A stretch of 13,690 nt of DNA from contig JAIOXC010000026.1 in assembly GCA_021741795.1 (NCBI GenBank), positions 1 to 13,690 on the forward strand, written 5' to 3'. The notes under the pieces were generated by a model. That model worked only from the letters and a program-made list of their open reading frames with translations. It did no database searches and had not been told where the DNA came from. The DNA is from Ilumatobacteraceae bacterium (lineage in GTDB: Bacteria > Actinomycetota > Acidimicrobiia > Acidimicrobiales > Ilumatobacteraceae). Both the position numbers and the translations under genes were made by a program. Positions 1 through 6,652 of this stretch are shown one piece after another. Every line of letters starts with the position of its first letter. Position 1 is the first letter of the stretch.

Positions 1-217
1 GTTGATAGAGACCACCATGCTCGGACTCAGGGAACCAGTCTGTCTGGATAACAATCGTTGCGGGACACACGTCTGCGAGCGACACACCGATTGTGGGCAC
101 TGCAGTATCAGAAGGAGCGTCGGTCGTAGCGGTATCGCTGCCTCCGCAAGCACCAAGAAGTGAGATGGAAATACCTAAGGCGATTGCGCTAAAGATTGTT
201 GCGTTTCGCTTGCTCAT
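1..217 (-). CDS. ABC transporter substrate-binding lipoprotein, NMT1/THI5-like (partial, N-terminus only)
   Basis: The first 72 codons are visible; the gene runs off the left edge. The protein starts with a lipoprotein signal peptide: basic residues at 3-4, a hydrophobic core at about 8-21, and the lipobox L-G-A-C with the lipidated cysteine at residue 24. A short Ser/Thr/Asp-rich linker follows. The mature domain then contains TDWFPESEHGGLYQ (about residues 58-71), which resembles the first strand of NMT1/THI5-like proteins binding pyrimidine, thiamine-precursor or related heteroaromatic ligands. It should be anchored outside the membrane and feed substrate to the permease and ATPase encoded just upstream; the permease stop lies 19 bp before this start. 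A GGAG lies 11 nt before the ATG, rather far for a good ribosome site. The real ligand cannot be read from this fragment; riboflavin-, thiamine- or pyrimidine-type compounds are all possible. Confidence 0.8.
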   Translation of the reverse strand, partial: MSKRNATIFSAIALGISISLLGACGGSDTATTDAPSDTAVPTIGVSLADVCPATIVIQTDWFPESEHGGLYQ

Positions 218-236
218 GTGGTTTTGTTCTCCATTG

Positions 237-1052
237 CTATTGTGAAATTGAACCTTCGTACCATCTTCCAACAACCCACGTGTTGAGAAGACCGAAGACG
301 ATAAAAAGCATAAGACCCAGCAAAGTTGCAGCCAACGCTGTGACGAACATCGCAGAAGCTTGGCTATTGAGAAAAAATTGCGTGATGAGTTTGCCGAGCC
401 CAGGATCGCCTTTGGCAAAGAAAAAATCGCCAACGATGGCACCAATGACGGCTAGGCCGGCCGAGATACGTAAGCCGCCAAATATCGCAGGACTCGCGGC
501 AGGTAATTGAAGTTTCAACAGCCGAGTTGCGCGGCTTGCCTTATGCAGTGTGAACAAATCGTGCATATTTTTTGGAGTTGATTGAACGCCAAACAGTGTG
601 TTCGACACGATGGGGAAGAGTGAGATGATCACCGTGACGAGCACTCTCGCTGCAAAATTTGAGCCCACCAGTTTGATCATGAGTGGAACAATTGCAATGA
701 TTGGCGTTACTTGCAACGCGATGAGGTACGGCCAAAGCGAACGCTCAAGCCATTTTGCCTGAGCCATCAAAACACCAAGTGTGAGGCCGAAGACTATAGA
801 GATGGTCAATCCAACAAGCGATGTTTTTAGAGATATCCAGAAGGCAACAACAATTTTGGTGCGCACAATGCCATGAAAGTCTTCAAAGAGACGATGAGGT
901 GGTGGAATGATCATCGGTGTATTGGACGCTGGGGAGAAATTATTTTCTAAGCCGTAGGCGAGTGCGTACCAAGCAAATATAAATAGTGCAAACACAACGG
1001 TTGGGCCGAAGTATCGAGCAATGATCTTCTGCAGTCGAGCGTTGAAAGTCAC
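237..1052 (-). CDS. ABC transporter permease (SsuC/TauC/ThiX-like)
   Basis: This 271-residue inner-membrane protein belongs to the binding-protein-dependent permease family (BPD_transp_1). Hydrophobic segments lie near residues 18-34, 68-95, 106-130, 136-155, 195-213 and 233-257, about six helices as usual for importers of nitrate, sulfonate, taurine or thiamine-precursor type. The cytoplasmic coupling loop that docks on the ATPase is at about 166-194, with the pattern KAS...LQLPAASP; the usual EAA-motif glycine is not evident at its normal position. The start is a GTG whose last bases overlap the ATPase stop (GTGA, 1049-1052), so the two are probably translationally coupled. With its neighbours it forms a complete importer. 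The substrate is unknown. Confidence 0.88.
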   Translation of the reverse strand: MTFNARLQKIIARYFGPTVVFALFIFAWYALAYGLENNFSPASNTPMIIPPPHRLFEDFHGIVRTKIVVAFWISLKTSLVGLTISIVFGLTLGVLMAQAKWLERSLWPYLIALQVTPIIAIVPLMIKLVGSNFAARVLVTVIISLFPIVSNTLFGVQSTPKNMHDLFTLHKASRATRLLKLQLPAASPAIFGGLRISAGLAVIGAIVGDFFFAKGDPGLGKLITQFFLNSQASAMFVTALAATLLGLMLFIVFGLLNTWVVGRWYEGSISQ

Positions 1053-1825
1053 AATATTTGCATTTCTCTCATCAGTGCGGCGATCTGCCCACAGGACTGA
1101 GCGAATTCGGCGCTGTAACGAAGCTCAGGTTTGCGTGGGTACTCAAAAGGGATCTGTATCTCGTGTGCGATTGTTCCGGGTCGAGGCGACATGATGATGA
1201 CTCGCTGCGACAGATAGACGGCCTCAGTGATGGAGTGAGTCACAAAAACTGCTGAAAATTTTGCAGAAGCGAACATAGCGAGCAAATCATCATTGAGTGA
1301 TTCGCGAGTGAATTCGTCTACGGCGGCGAAGGGTTCGTCGAGCAAGAGCAAGCCGGGATCGGTGACGAGAGTGCGGGCCAAGGATGCTCGCATTTTCATG
1401 CCTCCCGAGAGTTGTCGCGGGTACTTGTGTCCACTGTCTTGTAAGCCAACTGACTCGAGGGCGTTTTGAGCCTTGGCTCTGCGCTCGTTTGCATTGATTC
1501 CCTGCAACTCGAGCAATGTTTCAATATTCCGAATGGTTGTTCGCCAGGGCAGCAGAGTTGGGTCTTGAAAAACAAATCCGATGTCGCTGGTGGTGGATGT
1601 AATGCTGCCGCTTGTTGGTTGTTGAAGTCCGCTGAGCACGCGAAGCAGCGTTGATTTACCGCAACCACTTGGGCCGACGAGCGCGACAAATTCGTGTGTT
1701 TCGATTTGCAGCGAGACATCTCGCAACGCTTCAGTCGTGTCGGGAAACGACAAGCAGATGTCATCTGCGGAGATCAAATAGGACCCCGAGCGATGAACGT
1801 TTGGGTTAGGCGTGGTGGAGTTCAC
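1049..1825 (-). CDS. ABC transporter ATP-binding protein (SsuB/TauB/ThiZ-like)
   Basis: This 258-residue cytoplasmic ATPase powers the adjacent importer. All nucleotide-binding motifs are intact: Walker A GPSGCGKST (51-59), Q-loop FQD (86-88) followed by PTLLPWRT, signature LSGGM (139-143), Walker B LLLLDE (159-164) and switch histidine H197 in FVTH. The PTLLPW sequence after the Q-loop and the MSPRPG sequence in the C-terminal part are typical of the nitrate/sulfonate/taurine/NMT1 ATPase branch. The GTG start at 1825 is the best available: an in-frame TGA lies about 33 bases upstream and no ATG intervenes. It lies 59 bp after the GDPD stop and may be read through from it, or from a weak promoter-like TAGATT at 1869-1874 (minus strand). 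Confidence 0.9.
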   Translation of the reverse strand: MNSTTPNPNVHRSGSYLISADDICLSFPDTTEALRDVSLQIETHEFVALVGPSGCGKSTLLRVLSGLQQPTSGSITSTTSDIGFVFQDPTLLPWRTTIRNIETLLELQGINANERRAKAQNALESVGLQDSGHKYPRQLSGGMKMRASLARTLVTDPGLLLLDEPFAAVDEFTRESLNDDLLAMFASAKFSAVFVTHSITEAVYLSQRVIIMSPRPGTIAHEIQIPFEYPRKPELRYSAEFAQSCGQIAALMREMQIL

Positions 1826-1868
1826 CGAAGCGTCGGCTGAGCCGCATCCTCGTAGGGGTCACACAAAT

Positions 1869-1874
1869 AATCTA
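1869..1874 (-). promoter_or_regulatory. possible -10 element for the ABC importer genes
   Basis: Read on the minus strand this is TAGATT, matching TANNNT, in the only gap (59 bp) between GDPD and the ATPase. It lies 43 nt before the ATPase GTG, so the mRNA would have a leader of about 35 nt. No convincing -35 box is seen. The site is a guess. Confidence 0.25.
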
Positions 1875-1884
1875 ATAGTGCCGA

Positions 1885-2652
1885 TCATGCGATCGGTGAA
1901 TTCCAGAGACCTTTATTCTGCAGAATCTGCTTCAGCACAAGGGGCTTATCGGTCATGATTCCATCAACGCCAAGATTCAGTAGGTGCTCCATCTCGTCGG
2001 GTTCGTCGATGGTCCACACGTGAACCTGTAATCCAGCGCTGTGTGCATCATCAACCAGTCGCTTATCGGTCAGTGTGATTGGGCCCTGCTTAAGCGGAAT
2101 CTGTGCGGCAAGTGCGCCTTCGAATGGTTTGACCACACCGATCCAACTGCGCACACGAAGCAATGCGACTTGTTTCGGACCAAGCGACGAACACAGTGAC
2201 GAACCGAAAGTCTCACGAAGCACTGAAAGACGTTTGTCGCTAAATGAACCAACACACACTTTGTCGAGCACATGGTGTGGTCGTAGGGCTTCAATCAGTG
2301 GCTTGACGGCAGCATCTGATTTGCAGTCGATGTTGATTCGAGCCTCTGGCCATGCGTCAAAAATGTCTTGTAATAGAGGAATGTGCTCGATCCCGTTGAC
2401 CCGTGCGTTGCGCACTTCGGAATAATCGAGTTCGCTAATTTTGCCTGCAACACCACACGTACGTAACAGGTCGTCGTCATGGAAAGCCAGGAGCACACCG
2501 TCACGAGTGGCATGTACATCGGTCTCGAGGTATGTGTAGCCAAGCTCAATTGCTTTCGCAAAAGCCGGCATGGTGTTTTCGGGTGCGTCACTCGCACCAC
2601 CGCGATGTGCAAAAGCAATCGGGAGTTGCGTTTCCAAAAATGGATGTGACAC
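1885..2652 (-). CDS. glycerophosphodiester phosphodiesterase (GDPD family)
   Basis: This 255-residue enzyme hydrolyses glycerophosphodiesters (deacylated phospholipids) to sn-glycerol 3-phosphate and an alcohol. It has the GDPD TIM-barrel signatures in order: HRG at 16-18, APENT at 24-28 (Glu25, Asn26), the metal-binding ETD at 43-45 and FHDD at 57-60. A barrel strand INIDCKS lies near 106-112, and the closing VHVWTID and GIMTDKP lie near the C-terminus. There is no signal peptide, so it should act in the cytoplasm on imported or recycled diesters. The start is a GTG 9 bp after the acyl-CoA synthetase stop, with TAAAGT exactly 6 nt before it, so a leaderless transcript is likely in addition to read-through. 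The length is normal for short bacterial GDPDs. Confidence 0.9.
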   Translation of the reverse strand: MSHPFLETQLPIAFAHRGGASDAPENTMPAFAKAIELGYTYLETDVHATRDGVLLAFHDDDLLRTCGVAGKISELDYSEVRNARVNGIEHIPLLQDIFDAWPEARINIDCKSDAAVKPLIEALRPHHVLDKVCVGSFSDKRLSVLRETFGSSLCSSLGPKQVALLRVRSWIGVVKPFEGALAAQIPLKQGPITLTDKRLVDDAHSAGLQVHVWTIDEPDEMEHLLNLGVDGIMTDKPLVLKQILQNKGLWNSPIA

Positions 2653-2658
2653 GAGGGT

Positions 2659-2664
2659 ACTTTA
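2659..2664 (-). promoter_or_regulatory. -10 element TAAAGT, leaderless start of GDPD gene
   Basis: On the minus strand TAAAGT is followed by 6 nt (ACCCTC) and the GDPD GTG at 2652. Its first three bases are the TAA stop codon of the upstream acyl-CoA synthetase. The position matches the other TANNNT-N6-start arrangements in this window. No clear -35 box is present. Confidence 0.5.
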
Positions 2665-4215
2665 GATACTTCTGCCAGCGGCTGCCCAGTATTCGTCTTT
2701 CAAGAGACGTTTATACAGTTTGCCTGTGGGATGACGAGGAAGCTCGGTTCGGAAATCAACTGATTTGGGACATTTGAACGAGGCAAGAGTCGCCTTGCAG
2801 TGTTCGATCAGGATGCGTTCGAGTTTTTTGGCATCTTCGAGTGTCGCGGGCATCACTGTTGGCTGGACAACTGCCTTCACTTCCTCGCCAAACTCGTCAT
2901 TGGGAATTCCGAAAACGGCAACATCGATCACGTCTGGGTGAGAGACCAAGATATTCTCCGCCTCCTGCGGGTAAATATTGACACCACCGGCGATGATCAT
3001 GAAAGCCTTGCGATCGGTCAGATAAAGAAATTTTTCATCATCTAGATATCCGATGTCGCCAAGTGTCGACCAGCCCCTACCGAGAAGATCTTTAGATGCC
3101 TGAGTTTTCTCGGGGTCATTGTGATATTCGAATTTGGCGGCACTTTCAAAATAAATGGTGCCTGTTTGACCAATCTCCAACTCGTTGCCATCGTCATCGA
3201 GAATGTGAATGACTCCCTGCAAAGATTGGCCGACAGTTCCCGGGTGGGCAAGCCACTGTTCGGAGTTGCAGTACACAAACCCGTTTCCTTCGCTGCCCGC
3301 GTAATACTCGTGGACGATCGGGCCAAGCCATGCAATGGTCTGCTGTTTGATATCGATTGGGCATGGAGCAGCAGCATGAAAAATGTGTGTCAGAGATTTG
3401 GTTTTGTATTTTGTTCGTACATCGGCAGGAAGTTTGAGCAGACGAACGAACATTGTTGGCACTGTCTGAGAGTGGGTTACGTCGTACTGCTGAATCAATT
3501 TCAAATATTCTTCGGCATCAAAATGCTCCATGATGACTGTGGTGCCACCTACGCGGTGCACTGCCATGTTCCAGCGCAGAGGTGCTGCGTGATACAGCGG
3601 TGCAGGGGACAGATAGATGGTGCTGTCGTTCATCGCAAACAGGAATTGTCCAAGTGATGTGACGCCATTTGGAGATCCGAGCGGAAGCTTGCCGAGATTG
3701 AGTGCGACGCCTTTTGGGCGACCAGTTGTGCCGCTTGAATACAACATGTCTGAACCGTCCACTCGATCGATTAGTGGAAGCGGGGACTGCTGAGCAACGA
3801 TGTTCTCGTACTTTTCATAGCCATCAATTACGCCATCCAACATGAGGCGTAGGTCGACATTTGGTATGACATCCGCAATTTCAGCAGCCTGGTCGGCTTT
3901 GTATTTGCTGGTGATGAAGGCCTTCGCGTTGCAGTCATTGATGATGTAAGTCAACTCGTCTGAGGTGAGACGACTTGAACACGCGGTATAGATGATTCCC
4001 GCATAGTGACATCCCCAGATGATTTCGAAATAACGCGGATGATTCTCGAGGCAAATTGCGATGTGGTCGCCAGGACGTAAACCATGTTGATAGAGCAGTT
4101 GGCTGAGACGATTGGCAGCCTCGTCGAGCTCTTTGTAGGTAATGATTTGGGATGTCGAAGCCATGATGATGGCTGGCTTATTTGGTGTGATGGCTGCGAT
4201 CTGTCCTGGAAACAT
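2662..4215 (-). CDS. acyl-CoA synthetase (AMP-forming, FadD-like)
   Basis: This adenylate-forming (ANL) enzyme activates a carboxylic acid to its acyl-AMP and then its CoA thioester. From the ATG at 4215 it has 517 residues. The phosphate-binding loop SSGTTGRPKG is at 160-169, the YYAGSEG adenine-region motif at 304-310, the hinge and A8 region (TDRK at 400-403, then AGGVNIYP) in the C-terminal third, and the adenylation lysine is K499 in PTGK. I chose ATG 4215 over an in-frame TTG at 4221 for two reasons: related proteins commonly begin M-[YF]-P-G, and TAACTT lies exactly 6 nt before this ATG. The chain length of its substrate cannot be read. The divergent acyl-CoA dehydrogenase suggests that fatty, branched or side-chain acids are degraded here. 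Confidence 0.92.
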   Translation of the reverse strand: MFPGQIAAITPNKPAIIMASTSQIITYKELDEAANRLSQLLYQHGLRPGDHIAICLENHPRYFEIIWGCHYAGIIYTACSSRLTSDELTYIINDCNAKAFITSKYKADQAAEIADVIPNVDLRLMLDGVIDGYEKYENIVAQQSPLPLIDRVDGSDMLYSSGTTGRPKGVALNLGKLPLGSPNGVTSLGQFLFAMNDSTIYLSPAPLYHAAPLRWNMAVHRVGGTTVIMEHFDAEEYLKLIQQYDVTHSQTVPTMFVRLLKLPADVRTKYKTKSLTHIFHAAAPCPIDIKQQTIAWLGPIVHEYYAGSEGNGFVYCNSEQWLAHPGTVGQSLQGVIHILDDDGNELEIGQTGTIYFESAAKFEYHNDPEKTQASKDLLGRGWSTLGDIGYLDDEKFLYLTDRKAFMIIAGGVNIYPQEAENILVSHPDVIDVAVFGIPNDEFGEEVKAVVQPTVMPATLEDAKKLERILIEHCKATLASFKCPKSVDFRTELPRHPTGKLYKRLLKDEYWAAAGRSI

Positions 4216-4221
4216 AGGCAA

Positions 4222-4227
4222 AAGTTA
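4222..4227 (-). promoter_or_regulatory. -10 element TAACTT, leaderless start of acyl-CoA synthetase
   Basis: On the minus strand TAACTT is followed by TTGCCT (6 nt) and ATG 4215. There is no Shine-Dalgarno sequence. A TTGCCA upstream could be a -35 box, but its 15-bp spacing is short. Confidence 0.55.
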
Positions 4228-4333
4228 GCCCAAATTTCGAAGTGGCAAGCAATTTAAGGAGGAGATCTGATAGGACCAATAAAGATTAAAGCGTTTGGAG
4301 TTACTAGATTTATTTGGATCAAAAGAAAAATTT

Positions 4334-4339
4334 AAGGGG
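4334..4339 (+). promoter_or_regulatory. ribosome binding site of acyl-CoA dehydrogenase
   Basis: AAGGGG lies 5 nt before ATG 4345, in a good Shine-Dalgarno position. Unlike several neighbours, this gene therefore seems to be expressed from a leadered mRNA. Confidence 0.6.
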
Positions 4340-4344
4340 TACAT

Positions 4345-5550
4345 ATGTCGATAGCACAGACACAGACGTTGGCTGAGGAGCAGCAGATTGATGATGCGGT
4401 AACGGCACTGCTTGACGCATTTCCTCCACGCCAAACGAAAGCGGAAATCTTTTTGGGTGAACAGTACGATCGCGGTTTGGCTTGGGTGCATTTCCCCGTC
4501 GGCGCCGGTGGTCTCGGTTTGTCGCCCAAGCATCAGAAAATCGTCAGCGAAAGATTGTCCGCGGCTGGAAGCCCGAATCCATACGCACGAAATCCGATTG
4601 GGTACGGAATGTGCGGACCAACAGTTGTTGAGTGGGGAACGCCAGAACAGCGAACCAAATATTTGCGACCATTGTTTACTGGCGAAGAAATTTGGTGTCA
4701 GTTGTTTTCAGAACCAGGTTCAGGTTCAGATTTTGCAGGCCTCTCGGCGAAGGCAATCCGCGATGGTGACGAGTGGTTAGTCAACGGACAAAAGGTCTGG
4801 ACAACATTGGCCCATCTTTCAAAGTGGGGCTTGTTGGTGGTGCGCACAGATCCGGAAGCTGTCAAGCACGCTGGCATGACTGCAGTGGTGGTGGACATGC
4901 ACGCACCAGGTGTTGAAGTAAGACCATTACGCCAGATGACTGGCGAAGCCGAATTTAACGAGGTCTATTTCACTGATGTGCGTGTACCGGTCTCGGAGAC
5001 ACTTGGCGGACCAGGCGACGGCTGGCGGGTGAGTTTGACAACGCTGATGAATGAGCGAGTTGCAATTGGTGGAGCAATTCCCCCTAAGGCCTCTGGTCCA
5101 ATTCGTGAAGCAATGAAGATTTGGGAAAAAATGCCAGAAGATCAACGAGATGCTGCAACTCGAGACAAACTGACTCAGTTGTGGATTCGTGCTGAAGTGC
5201 TTCGACTGACAAACATTCGTGCTGGACAAAACAGAAAACTTGGAGTGCCAGGTCCTGAAGGTTCAATCGGAAAGATGGCTAGTGCCGATCTGAATAAGCA
5301 GACTTATGAGTTCTGCATTGAACTGATGGGCGCGCATGGCATGTTGTACGGTTCTTATGCAATGGTGAGACCGGAAACGGCGATGAGTTTTGATTCCGTT
5401 CCTAAAGCATTCTTGCGCGCTCGCGCCAACAGCATCGAGGGTGGTACCAGCGAAGTTATGAAAAACATTCTGGGCGAGCGAATGCTCGGACTTCCAGGCG
5501 ATGTGCGCGTCGATCGCGAAATTGCATGGAGCAAAGTACCTCGAAATTAA
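4345..5550 (+). CDS. acyl-CoA dehydrogenase (FadE-like)
   Basis: This 401-residue FAD-dependent enzyme introduces a 2,3 double bond into an acyl-CoA and would pass electrons to ETF. The helical N-terminal domain covers about 1-115. The flavin-contacting signature WCQLFSEPGSGSD is at 117-129, the middle beta domain runs to about 220, and the C-terminal helical domain contains SIEGGTSEVMKN (363-374), GERMLGLP (377-384) and a short tail. The usual catalytic Glu of the MCAD C-terminal position is not at the same register. Glu237 in MNERVAIGG matches the alternative base position used by isovaleryl-CoA dehydrogenase, so branched or bulky substrates are plausible (inference). The gene is divergent from the acyl-CoA synthetase, and both probably serve the same degradation route. 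Its stop interlocks with that of ispH in TTAA. Confidence 0.92.
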   Translation: MSIAQTQTLAEEQQIDDAVTALLDAFPPRQTKAEIFLGEQYDRGLAWVHFPVGAGGLGLSPKHQKIVSERLSAAGSPNPYARNPIGYGMCGPTVVEWGTPEQRTKYLRPLFTGEEIWCQLFSEPGSGSDFAGLSAKAIRDGDEWLVNGQKVWTTLAHLSKWGLLVVRTDPEAVKHAGMTAVVVDMHAPGVEVRPLRQMTGEAEFNEVYFTDVRVPVSETLGGPGDGWRVSLTTLMNERVAIGGAIPPKASGPIREAMKIWEKMPEDQRDAATRDKLTQLWIRAEVLRLTNIRAGQNRKLGVPGPEGSIGKMASADLNKQTYEFCIELMGAHGMLYGSYAMVRPETAMSFDSVPKAFLRARANSIEGGTSEVMKNILGERMLGLPGDVRVDREIAWSKVPRN

Positions 5551-6599
5551 TTCGTAAGTTTTTGCAAAACGGTGCTGGCACTCACCGAACGATCGTCCAA
5601 GTGCTGGCCACCCAAAAATTTTCCGCCGATCATCACGGTAGATGCTTGCTCTATTGCGTGTTGTAGTTGGCGAATATTTCGGGGTGGTGGAAAGTACTCA
5701 TCTTCGGTTGTGAGCCGAACTTCTTCAACTCCTAAGCGCGGAGCGAGTTTCTTGACTACAGCGAGTACGAGTTCTTCTGGTGCTGATGCCCCTGCAGTGA
5801 CGCCAACGGTTCCTACAAGGCCTTCGGGAATTTCGTCAGCAGAGTTGATACGCAGGACAGTTTTGCAATTCATCGACTTACCTAGTTTTTCGAGAGCAAG
5901 AGTATTGGATGAATTGGCAGAGCCGATGATAATAATGGCATCGCACTTCTCTGCGATGTGCATGAGAGCGGTTTGACGGTTGGTGGTCGCGAAACACAGA
6001 TCGCTCTTGCCTGGTTGCCACACTTGTGGGAAGCGAATTTTGACTGCTTGCGCCACTTCTTGCCAATCACGATGTGAAAGCGTTGTTTGTGCCAGTAGTG
6101 CAAGCGGTTCGTTCGAATCGGCTAACGCTGCAACGTCTTCAATTTTTTCGACGCGGGTAGTCGCATGTGGTGCAACCGCCATGGTGCCAACTGCCTCCTC
6201 GTGGCCTTCGTGCCCGATGTAAATGATTTTGTATCCCTTGTTTGAGCGAACGCGTAGTTCGTGGTGCACTTTGGTGACAAGTGGGCAAACCGAGTCGACC
6301 ACATAGCCACCACGATCAATTGCGTTAGTCACCACCTCGGGGGCAGAGCCGTGAGCCGACAACATGATTGGGCTTCCAACAGGGATCGCATCGATATCGT
6401 CGACGAAGATGACGCCCTGCGCGATAAATCGATCGACGACAGACTTGTTGTGCACGATCTCGTGAAAGCAATACACGGGAGCAGGAAACGTACGGACCAT
6501 CCACGAAAGGGCCTTGATGGCCATTTCAACACCAGCACAAAAACCGCGCGGAGCAGCGAGAAGAACTCGTTCCACTTGCGATGTATTCGTCACGCTCAC
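5547..6599 (-). CDS. ispH: 4-hydroxy-3-methylbut-2-enyl diphosphate reductase
   Basis: IspH (LytB) is the last enzyme of the MEP pathway and reduces HMBPP to IPP and DMAPP using a [4Fe-4S] cluster. The three cluster cysteines are present (C21 in APRGFCAGV, C105 in DSVCPLV, C202 in DLCFATTNRQ). So are the substrate residues: H50 in HEIVHNK, H83 in SAHG, H133 and E135 in GHEGHEEAVGT, and the QTTLS and GSANSSNT motifs. The protein has 350 residues; about 40 follow the usual C-terminal PRNIR region, where E. coli IspH has under ten. The start is GTG 6599, with TAAAGT exactly 6 nt upstream on the minus strand, so the mRNA is probably leaderless. The gene is divergent from der. Confidence 0.96.
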   Translation of the reverse strand: MSVTNTSQVERVLLAAPRGFCAGVEMAIKALSWMVRTFPAPVYCFHEIVHNKSVVDRFIAQGVIFVDDIDAIPVGSPIMLSAHGSAPEVVTNAIDRGGYVVDSVCPLVTKVHHELRVRSNKGYKIIYIGHEGHEEAVGTMAVAPHATTRVEKIEDVAALADSNEPLALLAQTTLSHRDWQEVAQAVKIRFPQVWQPGKSDLCFATTNRQTALMHIAEKCDAIIIIGSANSSNTLALEKLGKSMNCKTVLRINSADEIPEGLVGTVGVTAGASAPEELVLAVVKKLAPRLGVEEVRLTTEDEYFPPPRNIRQLQHAIEQASTVMIGGKFLGGQHLDDRSVSASTVLQKLTN

Positions 6600-6605
6600 A
6601 GTTTC

Positions 6606-6611
6606 ACTTTA
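6606..6611 (-). promoter_or_regulatory. -10 element TAAAGT, leaderless start of ispH
   Basis: On the minus strand TAAAGT is followed by GAAACT (6 nt) and GTG 6599. A TTGCGC about 15 nt further upstream could be a weak -35 box. The site lies back to back with the der -10 element. Confidence 0.6.
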
Positions 6612-6640
6612 GTGCTCATCGTTCTCGCGCAAACCGCTTG

Positions 6641-6646
6641 TACAAT
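6641..6646 (+). promoter_or_regulatory. -10 element TACAAT, leaderless start of der
   Basis: TACAAT, close to the TATAAT consensus, is followed by GCATAC (6 nt) and GTG 6653. This supports GTG 6653 rather than the longer open frame that begins inside ispH. No clear -35 box is seen. Confidence 0.65.
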
Positions 6647-6652
6647 GCATAC

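Larger units (their letters stand above)
4216..4344. promoter_or_regulatory. divergent AT-rich promoter region between acyl-CoA synthetase and acyl-CoA dehydrogenase
   Basis: This 129-bp gap is visibly richer in A and T than the flanking genes and must drive both divergent genes. It contains the synthetase -10 (4222-4227, minus), a possible plus-strand -10 TAGATT at 4305-4310, and a perfect Shine-Dalgarno sequence AAGGAGG at 4256-4262 with no standard start codon at the right distance. An imperfect inverted repeat, CCAATAAA (4276-4283) against TTTATTTGG (4309-4317), could be an operator, but it contains a one-base bulge. No regulator gene is adjacent. Confidence 0.5.

Noticed and set aside
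1881..1896. Hairpin CCGATC-ATGC-GATCGG at the GDPD stop
   Set aside because: The stem is perfect but only 6 bp and lacks a T run on the minus strand, so I do not call it a terminator.
3121..3657. 178-codon plus-strand frame inside the acyl-CoA synthetase gene
   Set aside because: It lies antisense to a clearly conserved enzyme and shows no domain or composition of a real protein.
4276..4317. Imperfect inverted repeat CCAATAAA / TTTATTTGG as an operator
   Set aside because: The arms differ by a bulged base, the region is AT-rich, and no regulator gene is adjacent, so it remains only a note in the promoter-region entry.
6581..6652. In-frame upstream extension of der by 24 codons
   Set aside because: It overlaps the 5' end and promoter of ispH, adds residues unlike Der, and conflicts with the TACAAT box 6 nt before GTG 6653.
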